NCBI GenBank assembly: GCA_946811185.2
Contig: OX328102.1
Location: 46,043,619-46,107,618 of the forward strand
Source: Hippopus hippopus
Lineage: Eukaryota > Mollusca > Bivalvia > Cardiida > Cardiidae
Length of the DNA: 64,000 bases
Reading direction: 5' to 3'
Below the pieces are notes generated by a model. It was not told the origin of the DNA. It saw nothing but the letters and a program-made list of their open reading frames with translations, and ran no database searches. This document shows positions 32,482 through 43,610 of the stretch, one piece after another (the stretch's first letter is position 1; each line of letters starts with the position of its first letter). The position numbers and the translations under genes are program-made.

Positions 32482-32532
32482 CAGTGTAGACTGCACATTC
32501 TGTGCAGTCTGATCTTGATCTACACTGTCCAC
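32482..32532. repeat. Family C hairpin, second copy
   Basis: ACAGTGTAGACTGCACATTC is mirrored by GTGCAGTCTGATCTTGATCTACACTGT; compare 25270-25345. Confidence 0.7.
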
Positions 32533-32871
32533 AAACGGTGTATGAGTGGCACTCAGCAACCTAAAGTTAACAAAATGAATTGTAAATTAATCGTTAACAC
32601 TCTGGGCTCAACTGTGGAACTTCGCTTTTGCTGACAGATTAAGATCATACAACACTTAACAGTGTGAAACATTTAAAACAGCCATAGACTTGCAAATGAG
32701 CCTGACTATGGCAAAAAGGGTTTTAATACATCAACTTGATTATACCAAGCAAGTCATCACATCATAAAATCAAGCATCCATAAAATCAATTTTGTTAAAC
32801 AACCAATTGAATACTGAGGGAGAGAAGTCTTTTGACAAGCAGACAAATGACCAATAGTTAAAAAAAGATTT

Positions 32872-32936
32872 GACCCATGTCAGCCTGTGTAGGCTTTGAA
32901 GCTCGCACAGTCTAAGCAGGCTGACATGGGTCGATA
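32872..32936. repeat. Family D hairpin, second copy
   Basis: GACCCATGTCAGCCTGTG and GCAGGCTGACATGGGTC form a clean stem with a loop of about 25 bp. Confidence 0.75.
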
Positions 32937-33133
32937 CTTTTTGCAGATGCATCAAGGCACGCTTTTCACAGACCATGGCCCAAATTTTTGTGATTTTTTT
33001 CCTGTCAGACTGCACAAATTATTTTTACTAAGGATTCAAAGACTTACTTTGTGGCAATTAGAAATTTGTTTCAAGATTATCAGATCTGTGGTTATCATTA
33101 GTTTGTAACAAGATAGCCCCTGCAAAAGTTTGC

Positions 33134-33309
33134 CAGAGTTCCAGATAGAGGAAGTGATTTTGATTTTAAAATTAAAAAAATTAATTATTCTGCACCAAAC
33201 CCTATGTTATGGGTACTCAGTAGAATCGTCTTAACGAGACGATTCTAATGAGTACCCACAACATAGGGTTTGAAAGAGAAATAATGGATTTAGAATGCTG
33301 TGCTCTGGT
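33134..33309. repeat. Family B hairpin MITE, second copy
   Basis: The centre reads AAACCCTATGTTATGGGTAC and is mirrored by GTACCCACAACATAGGGTTT; compare 24990-25181. The left end CAGAGTTCCAGATAGAGGAAG is clear; the right end is more diverged. Confidence 0.8.
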
Positions 33310-33354
33310 TTGCTATGTCTAAAGGATGGGAGTGGGGGGTTGTTTACAGGTTAA

Positions 33355-33572
33355 CCCTTTCCCAAACAACAAATTGTTGACCCTACTGAATGGAGAGCAA
33401 CTGCACACAACAAATTTGGAAGTGGTACAAATGAACTTTAGTTCTTTGACAGGTGAGAAAACATTGTGGGAAAAAGGAGAAAATGCTGGTTACCAGCATT
33501 TTCTCCTTTTCCCACGTTTTCAAAAGGCCTCTTCCTCAGGGTTGTGAAGTCAATGGATTGTATGGTAAAGGG
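33355..33572. repeat. TTAA hairpin MITE (family A)
   Basis: TTAA at 33351-33354 and 33573-33576 bound the element. The centre GGAGAAAATGCTGGTTACCA and its mirror form a strong hairpin. Confidence 0.85.
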
Positions 33573-33866
33573 TTAAGTGTTTACAGTATAGTACAGAACT
33601 TCAGACTGTTCCACATAGAAAGAACTGCAGATGACAAATCTTGATCAAGCTGTGAGACTTATCCTTGAAAGGTTAAAAAACATTGTGGAAAAAGAAGAAA
33701 CTTTTGCATCCAGCATTTTGTCCTTTTTCCACAGTGTTCTCAACAGCCTTCTTCATTAGAGTCATTACACGCAGAATTGTTTGATGAATGGTGCAAAACA
33801 ATTCCAAATGTTGTACTTTTGGTAATAGATGAACTTAAAAAAAATTTCAAATTATTTGTTTACTAG

Positions 33867-34017
33867 GTTGAAGAACCACATCGGTAAAAGTGACCTGTCA
33901 GCTCGTGTCATCCATTGTCCGTCCATCTGCCAGTCATTTGTGCAAGTCTTCTATCAAGACAAGATGGCTGCTGTTTCCCACTTTATAGGCCCAGATCAAC
34001 TTCCTACACAGAAAATG
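33867..34017 (+). CDS. GRDP-type protein, coding exon 2
   Basis: The exon lies between a consensus acceptor (TTTACTAG, ending 33866) and donor (AAAATG|GTATGC, 34018). The incoming phase 2 accepts the two bases left by exon 1; the outgoing phase is 0. It encodes about 50 residues, including RVIHCPSICQSFVQVFY and a MAAVSHFIG strand, continuing the beta-rich middle domain. Family A MITE sequence starts 13 bp after the donor, so the exon is tightly framed by repeats. Confidence 0.8.
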
Positions 34018-34030
34018 GTATGCTTATTAA

Positions 34031-34253
34031 CTTTTTACCAAATGACAAAACTTCTGACTTGTCCAAATCCAAAGCATTTGTAGATGACCAATTCATTGTG
34101 GTTTAATTACAGGAATTGTGATTGGAAAGGTTGAAAACATTGTGGGAAAAGGAGAAAATGCTGGTGACCAACATTTTCTCCTTTTCCCACAAAGTTTTCA
34201 CAGGTCTTATCTTTCAGAATAGGTAAAATTGGGGATGGTTTTGTAAGGAGTAA
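34031..34253. repeat. TTAA hairpin MITE (family A) directly behind exon 2
   Basis: TTAA at 34027-34030 is followed by CTTTTTACCAAATGACAAAA. The hairpin GGGAAAAGGAGAAAATGCTG and mirror are at about 34142-34190. The right end is diverged. Confidence 0.75.
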
Positions 34254-34746
34254 AGCTTTTAGGAGGGTAATGGAATTTCTAGGTGTTTTTGAAGATAACA
34301 TGAATTTTGATCAGACATTAGATTGATGTTGAATGAATAATGTTTGATATTTTGAGCTACCCTATGGACTAAAAACTTTCTTTTCATTGTGTAAATACTG
34401 GATTGATTTATCTTGTCAAAACCCTGCCAAAGACTTCTGGATGAATAAGTGGCAGTTATTCTGCAGTAGCTGCTTTTTCCACTGTGTTTTCCATTATCCT
34501 TTTCTTAAATGTCTCTCATTTTTGTCTTTAATGGTTGTTCACTAAATGTTTGAAAATTGCTAGGACAATTTGTATGGAAACATTCATTAACTGAACATTG
34601 TAGATCTACTTGTTTACTACTAGAAATATTTTATCCTTCTACAGAAAAAAACTCAAGAGCTGAAAAGAACTGTAGCTGTAAAAGGTTCATCAAAGGCTGG
34701 TCATTCAATCAACAGTTCTTTAAAGAGTTTGAACTCAGTCACTTAA

Positions 34747-34954
34747 CTCTTCACTAAACAATCCAGACTTATAATGACCCTGGCCAAAAGACTCTGAAAA
34801 AATTGTGAGCAAGGAAATAATGCTGGTTTTCAGCAATTTCTCCTCTTCCTACAGTTTTCTATCCTATCAACTACAAATTGCACCATATTTAATTTGTTGT
34901 CTACAAAGGCTTTCAATTTTCGACCAGTCTAAAATTTTGTTGTTTAGTAAACAG
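34747..34954. repeat. TTAA hairpin MITE (family A)
   Basis: TTAA at 34743-34746 and 34955-34958. The centre is degenerate (ATGCTGGTTTTCAGCA). Confidence 0.7.
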
Positions 34955-35334
34955 TTAAGTTAATCTCACCCTATGCAAATAATCAAATAAAGTATTGTGT
35001 TTCATTATTTCATGCTTTCCAGTAGTTTATCGAGAAATAACAGTGAAATATTTTTCGACATTTAATGGTTACAACCAGTGAAAAATACTAATTTTATTTT
35101 CTGACTCTTCAATTGACATGGGAAACAGTAGTTCCCGCTCACTAATTACCAAGGTAAAATTCCCGTGACACTCAACTAGATAGAAATAAGACGTAATTTA
35201 CTCTACATTTCTCACGTCTTACATAATATTGAAATGCGTTGTTATGCGGAGGGGGTATGCCACAGGGAATTACAGAAAAGATCTGTACTGGATTTTGATG
35301 TTTGTCCCCTCAAAAAGGGTTAGAAGCATGAAAT

Positions 35335-35500
35335 AAATAGAATATTTGTTTTTTTCCGTGAAAGACCGAAATTTATTCCATCTTGTGAACATAATCGGTA
35401 ATATTTTCATGAGGGGCTGCTCCACTCATGAAAATATTACCTATAATTTTCACGAGTCGAAATAAATTTTCGGTCTTTCACAGAAAAAAACAAATATGCT
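35335..35500. repeat. Long hairpin repeat (family F)
   Basis: AATATTTGTTTTTTTCCGTG, AAGACCGAAATTTATT and GGTAATATTTTCATGA are mirrored in reverse order by TCATGAAAATATTACC, AATAAATTTTCGGTCTT and AAAAAACAAATAT. The loop is GGGGCTGCTCCAC. This is a near-perfect 160-bp palindrome of the kind common in mollusc genomes. Confidence 0.8.
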
Positions 35501-35536
35501 GTTTATATTTACCCTTGTTTTGACTGTTACATTTAG

Positions 35537-35669
35537 GTTAGTAAGGCAGGAGTTGTGACGCTGGACCCACAGGAAGGAGAAAGAGCCATGTTGATAAAGA
35601 ACCACACAGGGGACTGGGCCATTGTTACAGCAAAGTGGGTAAAAAGCAAGATGAAAATTTTTGGAAAAG
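35537..35669 (+). CDS. GRDP-type protein, coding exon 3
   Basis: The acceptor is ACATTTAG (ending 35536). The reading GERAMLIKNHTGDWAIVTAKW is well-formed coding sequence. Two donors are possible: after TGG (GTAAAA, 35638) or after GGAAAAG (GTTTGT, 35670). Only the second gives phase 1, which exon 4 requires to stay open, so 35669 is chosen. With it the four exons total 1,941 bp, divisible by three. Confidence 0.8.
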
Positions 35670-35995
35670 GTTTGTTTATACTGTGTTTAATGCCATTTTA
35701 ACATTTTTTTTAGCTGGGCTGTTTTCGAAGAAAAGGAAGAGATATTGTCATAGGTCTAGCTTTGTTGTTGTCTTGCGAAAACTTGGATATTTGGTAATAT
35801 CTCTTCATTACCAAAGATATTTACTTCAACCTTGGACAAATTGTTAAGTATCAAAAGGGGGAACTTGTACAACAGGGGCAAGTAACTATCAAAATATTTT
35901 TACACAGTTATTTCCCTTTTACAACTTAGAATTTTCACTGGAAATCAAGCACTTGCAGCCAAGAGGTGGCACCAGCATGCGGTGCTCTTGTTTTT

Positions 35996-36570
35996 AGCTC
36001 ACCTGATGACGAAGTACTCAATGTGAGCTTTTGTAATTGTGCACTATCTATGTGTCATCTTTCGCCTGTAGTCCGTAGGCAAGGCGTCAACATTTATCTT
36101 GTGTGCACTCTAGAGGCCACATTTTCAGTCAGTTACTCATGAAACTTGAGTCAGAATGTTTGTCTGGATGATGTTAAAGTTGAAAAATGGGTCACGTCGG
36201 GTCAAAAAGTAGGCCAATTGGCTAAATCTTAGAAAAACCTTGTGTGCACTCTAATGGCCGCATTCTTTTGCCTGACACTTGGTCAGAATATATATCTTGA
36301 TAATGTCTTGGATAGGTTTGAAATTGGGTCATGTCCAGTCAAAAAAGTAGGTCACTGGGCCGAAATCTGAGAAAAACTTTGTTTGTACTATTGAGACCAG
36401 ACCACATTTTCAGCCTGATATTCATGAAGTTAGGTCAGAAGAATGATCTTGTTGAAATCTCAGACAGGTTTGAAATTGGGTCACATGAGATCAAAAATAG
36501 GTCACTGGGCCAAATCTCAGAAAAAGACTTGTGTGCACTCTAGAGGCCACATTTTCAGTCTGGTACTCAT
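35996..36570 (+). repeat. CTCACCTGA-type dispersed repeat with internal tandem units
   Basis: It begins TTAGCTCACCTGATGACGAAG and contains three or four diverged units of about 130-150 bp built around GTGTGCACTCTAGAGGCCAC and GGTCACTGGGCC. A relative is at 38987-39285. Repeats with this start are familiar from bivalve genomes. Confidence 0.7.
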
Positions 36571-36831
36571 GTACACGCATAAAGTATTGAAAGTAATGTT
36601 GTCTGGTGAAGAGTTAAAATGTGAATTTTTTATTATTACTATTGGACTTAAAATATCTGTTATATTACTCTAGCAATTGGGGATTTAATGCATATTCGTG
36701 ATGAATAATACCAAGCAAGTCATCGTATGATTATGAATCCATGAAAACCATTTTGTCTATCAAATGTCTGGACCATGAGGTGTAGTGGTCCTTGGACAAG
36801 CAGAAAATTGTCCAATAGCAAAATGTTTAGA

Positions 36832-36868
36832 CCCATGTCAGCCTGCGCAGTCTGCGCAGGCTGACAAG
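36832..36868. repeat. Family D hairpin, third copy
   Basis: GTCAGCCTGCGCAG and CTGCGCAGGCTGAC form a perfect 14-bp stem with almost no loop. Confidence 0.8.
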
Positions 36869-36938
36869 GGTTGATTCTTTTTGTAAATGCATTAAGCTCC
36901 CTTTTCACAGAGCATTGCTCATTTATTTTCCATTACAG

Positions 36939-37201
36939 GTCCTAAAGGGAGCAATGGTACCCTTCATGCTAAAGTTTCAAATCTGTCGAGTGGAAACATA
37001 CATACCTGTAAAGTGGGTTATACAAAACAGACATTTAACTTTACTGTGGACAGTGTGAAAGCTGATCTTGCGAAGGGAACTATAGAGATTAATAAAGGAA
37101 CCACAGAGATAGCAGAAAATATTGCACTTGTTCTCTCCATTGCCATTTTACATGAAAGATGTGTGCCTAAAAGGCAAAAGCTTGGTAATTCTCCAAATTA
37201 A
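36939..37201 (+). CDS. GRDP-type protein, terminal coding exon 4
   Basis: The acceptor is CATTACAG (ending 36938). In the phase given by exon 3 the frame stays open for 87 codons and ends in TAA at 37199-37201. It starts with a GPKGSNG turn, then alternating strands and a helical TTEIAENIALVLSIAILHE. An alternative frame stops after about 40 codons and looks less protein-like. The end of the protein thus lies only 70 bp before a family A MITE. Confidence 0.78.
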
Positions 37202-37277
37202 GTTTCTTTTGAATCCATTTTACTGTACCTGCTTTTTATACTTCACTGTTGGCTTCATGAATGGTGATCTACATTAA

Positions 37278-37499
37278 CCCTTTACCACACAGTCCAGAGT
37301 TTTAATTACTCTAAAAAACAAGGCTTTTGAAAACATTGTGGGAAAAGGAAAAAATGCTGGTAACCAGCATTTTCTCCTTTTCCCATAATGTTTTCTACCC
37401 TGTCAGAAACATAAATTGTCATTTGAGCTACACAAAAATTTGTTACCTGCAAATGCTTTTAGTTTGGCCGAGTCCAAAATTTTGTTGTTTGGTAAAGAG
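37278..37499. repeat. TTAA hairpin MITE (family A), best-preserved copy
   Basis: TTAA at 37274-37277 and 37500-37503 exactly bound 222 bp. Ends are CCCTTTACCACAC and TTGTTTGGTAAAGAG. The centre GGGAAAAGGAAAAAATGCTG-GTAACCAGC-ATTTTCTCCTTTTCCC is a near-perfect stem. Confidence 0.9.
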
Positions 37500-37594
37500 T
37501 TAAATCAGTTGTATTTCTTTGATTCTAACTAGTACATTGCTAAGAAAAGTTCTGTATAGTATGTATACTTCCTGACTTGAGGGAATTGGATTAA

Positions 37595-37816
37595 CTCTTT
37601 ACCAAACAACAAAATTTTAGGCTTCTTCAAAATGAAGGCAATTACAGACAACAAATTACATGTAAATGTTGCTGATATGATGGGAATTTGTGAATGGTGG
37701 AAAATGTTGAGGAAAAAGGTGAAAATGCTGGTTACCAGCATTTTCTCTTTTTTCACAACGTTTTCAAAGGCCTACTCTGTTATGGTTATTAAAACTTGGG
37801 ATTGTGTGGTAAAAGG
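37595..37816. repeat. TTAA hairpin MITE (family A), opposite orientation
   Basis: TTAA at 37591-37594 and 37817-37820. Ends are CTCTTTACCAAACAAC and GTGTGGTAAAAGG. Confidence 0.88.
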
Positions 37817-38387
37817 TTAAAATCCTGATTTTTCATATCACGAAAAAAAAAAGGTTACCATTTTAAGACTATTTAAGGATAAGAATAGTAGTTAAATGCA
37901 ATTACTTCTTATATTTATAGCCTATAAGTTAAACAGAATTTTTTTTATCAAATTCTATTTACGTTGTATTAATATATATTTCTAGTTTATTTTCAGGCAT
38001 ACCTATATTTGTTATTTTGTTGATTTTACTGCAAACTGTGATATGCTTTAACCATTTTTGAGCTGTAGTCAAAAACAGTGGTTTTGGTGGACAGTATATA
38101 TGTATATATCACCATCTGTAACATCTGCTTCTTTAGTCCAGCCTTTGAAGTTAAAATCTTTCTGAGTTATGAGTAGATTGTATTTTCAGTGGTCTAAAGA
38201 AGTCAATTTTATATGAATCATGCCCTGTGAAAGGGGCTTTAAGGTCTACGGCCCCCTAATCTCGTATTAAAAGACGGAAGCTGCCGAGGTTGGCTGAATA
38301 GCCTTTATGAAAACGTCAGTGTTACATGATATTTACCAGTGAGTTGGGGGTCATAATCCTTAATGCATCTGCGAAAAGTATTAACAC

Positions 38388-38422
38388 ATGTCAGCCTGTG
38401 CAGCCTGCACAGGCTGACATAA
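38388..38422. repeat. Family D hairpin, fourth copy
   Basis: ATGTCAGCCTGTGCAG and CTGCACAGGCTGACAT form a perfect stem. Confidence 0.8.
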
Positions 38423-38514
38423 ATCGAAACTTTGTGCCATCTTTAAATTTTCTACATGTCCAACGGCCATTTTATCTCTTGTTTCAGTGGGTTTTTAGAC
38501 ATAATGGATATGAA

Positions 38515-38705
38515 TCCTTAATTGAATGCATTAGCAGATGACAAATTATGTGTGACCCAAATCACAAAACTTGTCCTAAATAGGGTAGAAAATATTGTGG
38601 GAAAAGAAGAAAATGCTAGGTACCAGCATTTTCTTCTTTTCCCCAATTTTTTCAAAAGGCCCCTTCCTCAATGTCGTTAAAACTCAGGACTGTGTGGTAA
38701 AGAGT
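38515..38705. repeat. Family A MITE, partial
   Basis: The hairpin GGGAAAAGAAGAAAATGCTA and mirror are at 38598-38642; the right end GTGTGGTAAAGAGTTA is kept and the left end is lost. Confidence 0.7.
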
Positions 38706-38986
38706 TATATATGTTATGATTTTCGTGGTATCATGCATCAAGGAGGTGAATTGAAACCCCTTTTCCCAGAGTTTGACTCATGTATTTATGGCTGAAAGAA
38801 TTAATTTTGTTTCTTTGAGTCAACATCCTCTGAAGCACCAAGTGGTATCTACGACTGAGAATATATCATTTTGTTAACGCGCATAGTGCTTGAACTCTCT
38901 ACTGAAAGACAAAATTTTAAACTTGTTCATACAGACAAAACAGGCATGGAGGATCGTATATGAGTCTTTATGTATTATCATGCTTT

Positions 38987-39285
38987 GCTCACCTGAGCAT
39001 GAGGTGCTCAATGTGAGCTTTTGTAATCATGCTGTATCTGTAGTACGTCGTCCATCGTGCGTCGTCCAGGCACCAACAATTACTTTGTGTGCACTCTAGA
39101 GGACACATTTTCAGCCTAATCCTTATGAAACTTGGTAGGAATGTTTGTCTTGATAATATCTCTGACAAGTTGAAATGGGGTCACAATGTCTAATCTTATA
39201 AAAAAAAAAACCTTGTGTGCACTCTAGAGGCCACATTTTCCTTCCAATACTCATGACCATAATGTTTGTCTTCATGATATTGTCG
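38987..39285 (+). repeat. CTCACCTGA-type dispersed repeat, second copy
   Basis: It begins GCTCACCTGAGCATGAGGTGC and shares GTGTGCACTCTAGAGG-CAC with 35996-36570. Its right part is cut by the insertion at 39286. Confidence 0.7.
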
Positions 39286-40889
39286 CAGGGCCTGCTCTGG
39301 CTTTTTTTTTTCTTTCGCCACTATTTTCGCTAATTTAAAAAACTTTTCGCCACTTTTTTTATTTATGAGCCATTTTTTTCACCACTTTTCCTAATTTATT
39401 ACCATTTCTTTCACCACTTTTCTTAATTTATGAGCCATTTCTTTCTACTTTTTCGCTACTTTCCTTTTTACCACCATTTATCCCCCTTTATTCCGTTCAG
39501 GTATCAGACACAGAGAACAAATTTGAAAAGGAGAAAATGCTGGTTACTAGCATTTTTTTCTTTTCTCACAATATTTTCATAAGTCTCCTTTATTGAGGTT
39601 GTTAAAAAGTTGGCATTGTGTGGGTAGATAAAACAAACAAACAAAAAAAAAAAAACCATGGTAAAAACGCAGTGTAGTTAAATTCTGTTTGAATCTAGAA
39701 GCAGACTTATGCTGCAAGTAGACAGTATTTCTTCCATGAACTTTACAGGAGAAATTATAGTATGTGATGAAAGAATTTCTGTATGCCTGCAATGAGTGAA
39801 AAACAGTTGAATCTTACTATCACTTTTGGATATGATTTGCTTATCAAAGAAAAAAAATGAGAAGGATTTTTATCTACTTGTTGACTCAAAAGAACATTAT
39901 CTGACCACTGGGTTTTGATTGCCTTGTAATTTATGACCCCATTAATGCAGAGTCACACATTACTTCAAACCCTGACATTTCTCATCAGATTACAAATAAT
40001 GTCTAGAGTGATGAGAAAAGAAAAAAAAAACTTCTTCATCGCTGTAATGAGGACCAACCACAATCTTGATTAAAAAAACATAACTAGGACTTGGTAAAAT
40101 TTAAAAGAATTAAACTTAACAAGGTTTACAAAGATGTAATCTATATAGTCAGTAAAACAGCTGATAGGAAGGAAAATGTGTAGTGTATTCTAAAAATAGA
40201 ATGCTATAAATAGAACACTGCACTGCAGATTTTGCTTGAGCTGCCGATGTGAGGAAGGCAAATGATTGTTTTCAAGATTTTTTAATCCTTTGGTTTATCA
40301 TCCATCATTGTAATTTATTGAAAACTATTTGTAAAGAATATCTCCAGCAGTAAAAAGAGGTAATTCTGCTTTATTTTACGACTATTCATGCATTGAGAAT
40401 CAGTACTGATCGTCTGACGTCATTTAAACAAATAAGCAGACGCTTTACCTGTGGAAAAAAAGACAGGTTTTCGTGGGATAAAGGGGTGGATTTAGCGAGT
40501 TAGTAACAGATATGGATCATAACACTTTGCTGTCTTGTCTAAATTTACAAAGTTGATAAAGGATAACTGGCGTCACCCTTTGTCTTAGATAGCCAATATT
40601 TCATGAATATAGCCAGGTCGGGAATTTTTTAAGGCGAAGTTTTTTCGCCGAGCAAGCTTGACGAGGCAATGTTGAGCCATTGAAGGTGACTTCTTTGCCC
40701 ACGTCGCCCTGTAGCTTGTTCCCTGCTTCACCCTTTCTCCACTTGTCTCGGGAGTTGAGAAAAAAACTGAAGAATTGCCTATAAAAAAAAAAACTTTCGC
40801 CACTTATTTTCGCCAGTTAAAGAAAAAATTCGCCACTTGTTCAGAATTTTCGCATTTGGCGAAAATGGCGAACGGCAGCGCGGGCCCTG
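39286..40889. mobile_element. 1.6-kb non-autonomous element with CAGGGCC ends
   Basis: The 6-mer TTGTCG flanks both sides (39280-39285, 40890-40895). Ends read CAGGGCCTGCTCTGGC and, reversed, CAGGGCCCGCGCTGCC, followed inward in both arms by TTCGCCACTTTTT-type sequence (39340; 40800). A CAGGG end is typical of hAT, but hAT makes 8-bp duplications, so the class is open. The interior includes partial family A hairpin sequence (about 39528-39570) but no transposase. Confidence 0.7.
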
Positions 40890-41511
40890 TTGTCGCGAGT
40901 GTGTAGTTGTTTCACAATTGATCCATACCAATACAGACCAACATAGGACTCTAAGATAAAAAATAAACCAAAGCCAACTCCAAAGTTAATGGGATGAAAC
41001 TAAAAAGGAAAATTGCTGGAATTCTGAATAAAGCAGAGGTGAAGTTAATCAATTTATTAATTAGAAACAATCTGCTGAAAGTAAGTAAATGGATATATAT
41101 CTTACGTTAAAAATACAGACAGTTTCATAGCCTATTACAAGTCATTATAAGACTTGGTAGAGTGGTGGGGGGGATTGAAAGTGGCAAATCAATACACACT
41201 TAAAGGGCAAATCCTAAAATATTTTGACCAGACTTTTTTTTTCCTTTAATCAGCTGCAAATGATGTCAGTTAAACATGTGTCCGTCATTTTTCATAAATA
41301 CCACCCTGTAACATGCCATAAACCACGGCCGAATTGTCACGCTGATATACGGCCCTAAAAATGGTACATGGCTTACTTCCCCTGATTCGCTTATCTCCCG
41401 TGCATGTGTGACGTCATTGTCGAGTCTGTGTATACCGTCAGTAGACATTAGTAGGAACGCGGATGATTGTATGTAGATATCTGAGTATTAACTGAGAATT
41501 GAGCCGAAAAA

Positions 41512-41797
41512 ATGGTAAATTATGCAGCCTATGGCTGCAACGTCGATTCGGGAACTCATAGAATTAGTATTTTCAAATTTTCGAAGGAATTAAAAAGGAG
41601 GAAACTATGGATTCAACGTTTAATCCGGGGCCGGACAGTAGCGACGGATTTTTTGCCATCGGTTCATTCGAAATTGTGTCTGATATACTTCGATGACAGT
41701 TAGTTCTTAATAAGTCCAAAACTCGCAAAAGAAATTGGTTATAGGAATTTTAGGCTGCGGTTAAAACCTGATGCTGTGCCGACATTATTCGAAACTC
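41512..41797 (+). pseudogene. THAP zinc-finger domain, degenerate
   Basis: After a good start (AAAAAATGGTAAAT) the frame shows the THAP layout: YGC near the N-terminus, an FKFSKE strand, KLWIQRL (the conserved Trp), then LCLIYF. The first zinc Cys is missing and the His of the usual CxxHF is Tyr. After a frameshift near 41700 the diagnostic AVPTLF block appears (about 41775-41790). THAP domains bind transposon ends or promoters. This copy cannot coordinate zinc normally. Confidence 0.7.
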
Positions 41798-42689
41798 CGA
41801 GTCGAAAGGAGATAGGCCTTAAACCAAAACTCCGAAAGACAGACATTGCGCAACGGCAATTTCCAAAAAGAAAATCCAACATGAAGTAGGTAATTCCTTT
41901 TTTCTTGAAATTGGAATACATGAATTGTTATTCATACTAATTTACCCATTTCTACATAACCGCTTCATTCTAAACAAAGAGAAAGTGCTGCTGTTTTCTC
42001 CCTTTTCCAAATGATTTCAACATTTAACAAATTATAGATTCATCTAAATTCATAACATAAATTTTGCAAATAACATAGTCGACATTGTTCAAATGATGTA
42101 AACTTTCAAGGGATAATAATCATTCTTTGAACAGCAAACATCATTTTCTTCCCACACTGTTTTTCAAACACTCTTTGGGTATTGGAAACTAGATCTAGGG
42201 TTTGTATGGTAAAGGGTGAAATCAGTATCTGGCTACCCCTAATCATGGTCATAAATGTAAATCCATCACTGACCAGTTGAAACAATACAGGAAATGGTTA
42301 CATAACATTTGCATATCTCACCCCTTTACACTGTAATGTTTGTTGGTGACAGTAAACCCATGTTACAGCTTTTATCCCATACACTAGTTCTCTTTGACAT
42401 TTCACTCTTAAAAATGATTTGACAACTTACATGCATTTTGAACAAATTTTGAATTATATCTATACAATTTTGATTTGTGGATATTTCCTTTTCCTATCCA
42501 TATTATGTCTTCTAGACAGGCTACTGAGAAAAATGTTTTGAACATGTCAGCATGAAAATTTTGAAAATGCATATAATTTGACACAAGTCATTTTCTCTGA
42601 TAATCAGACAAAAGTGAGAAAAAATAAAAATAACACATTTTTTTTTAAATTAAGAAACAGAATGTTTTTGACCAGGCTCACACACCAAT

Positions 42690-42915
42690 TCTTTTACCTT
42701 CTACCTCAAAATTCTGATCTTCAACCACCCTAATGGAGAAGACTTATGAGGACAGGGTGAAAAAAAGAATAAGTCCTGATATCCAGAGTTATCTTCTTTT
42801 CCTAAAATATTTTCTACCCTCAAACCTATTGTCAAGGCCACATTTGATCTGTGGTCTGCAAATACTTTCGGTGTAGAGTGGACAAGTCTAAAGTTTTGCC
42901 ATCTGTGTAAGGGTT
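42690..42915. repeat. Family A MITE, old copy
   Basis: TTTTACCTTCTACC, TTTTCTACCCTCAAACC and TAAAGTTTTGCCATCTGTG follow the family order; the hairpin is mostly lost. Confidence 0.5.
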
Positions 42916-43027
42916 TAGCCTAACACTTACCCAAATGATAAGAAATTAGAATATTTCAAATCCACAGCATTTAAATATGACCAATAAAATGTGATTGTTT
43001 ATTGGAATTTAGTTTAACTTAGTTTAA

Positions 43028-43254
43028 CCCTTTACCAAACAATCCTTTGTTTTAACGACCCTTGTGAAGAAAGAAAAACCTTTTGAAAACATTGTAGGTA
43101 AAGGAGAAAATGCTGGTAACCAGTATTTTCTCCTTTTTCTACAATGTTTTCTAGCCCATCAAAGACAAGTCCAAACATGTGAGTAAAATTTAATTTGTTG
43201 ACTCCAAATGCTTTCAATTCGGTTGAGTCAATAAATTTGATGTTTGGTAACAAT
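43028..43254. repeat. TTAA hairpin MITE (family A)
   Basis: TTAA at 43024-43027 and 43255-43258. Ends are CCCTTTACCAAACAATCC and GATGTTTGGTAAC. The hairpin is at about 43095-43140. Confidence 0.85.
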
Positions 43255-43375
43255 TTAAACATGTATTTTACATCTCTTGAGAAACAAGTTCATACAAGTC
43301 GTACTAATCTCTTCGGATACTGCTTCCTTGGAACCAAAACAAAACTCGTGCCGAATGTGTGGGATTTATATTTAA

Positions 43376-43610
43376 CCCTTTACCAATCAATCCCTAGTTT
43401 TTACGACCCTGAGATAGAAGCCTTTTAAAAACATTGTTGGAAAAGGAGATAATGCTGGTAGCCAGCATTTTCTCCTTTAACCACAATGTTTTCTACTCTG
43501 CTGGAAACAAATTTCAATTTTTGAAATATTTAACTTTATTTTGTCGTCTGCAAGTGATTTCAGTTTGGACCTGTTTAATATTTTGTCGTTTGGTAAAGAG
43601 TTAGAAATAG
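43376..43610. repeat. TTAA hairpin MITE (family A)
   Basis: TTAA at 43372-43375; the right end is GGTAAAGAG followed by TTAG. The centre reads AATGCTGGTAGCCAGCATT. Confidence 0.8.

Noticed and set aside
35537..35637. Shorter exon 3 of the GRDP-type gene ending at TGG|GTAAAA
   Set aside because: This donor leaves phase 0, which makes exon 4 stop after about 40 poorly protein-like codons. The donor at 35670 keeps the frame open.
29211..43610. Regularly recurring hairpins taken as a CRISPR-like array
   Set aside because: The units are about 220 bp with TTAA ends, spaced irregularly, in both orientations and in a eukaryotic intron. They are MITEs.
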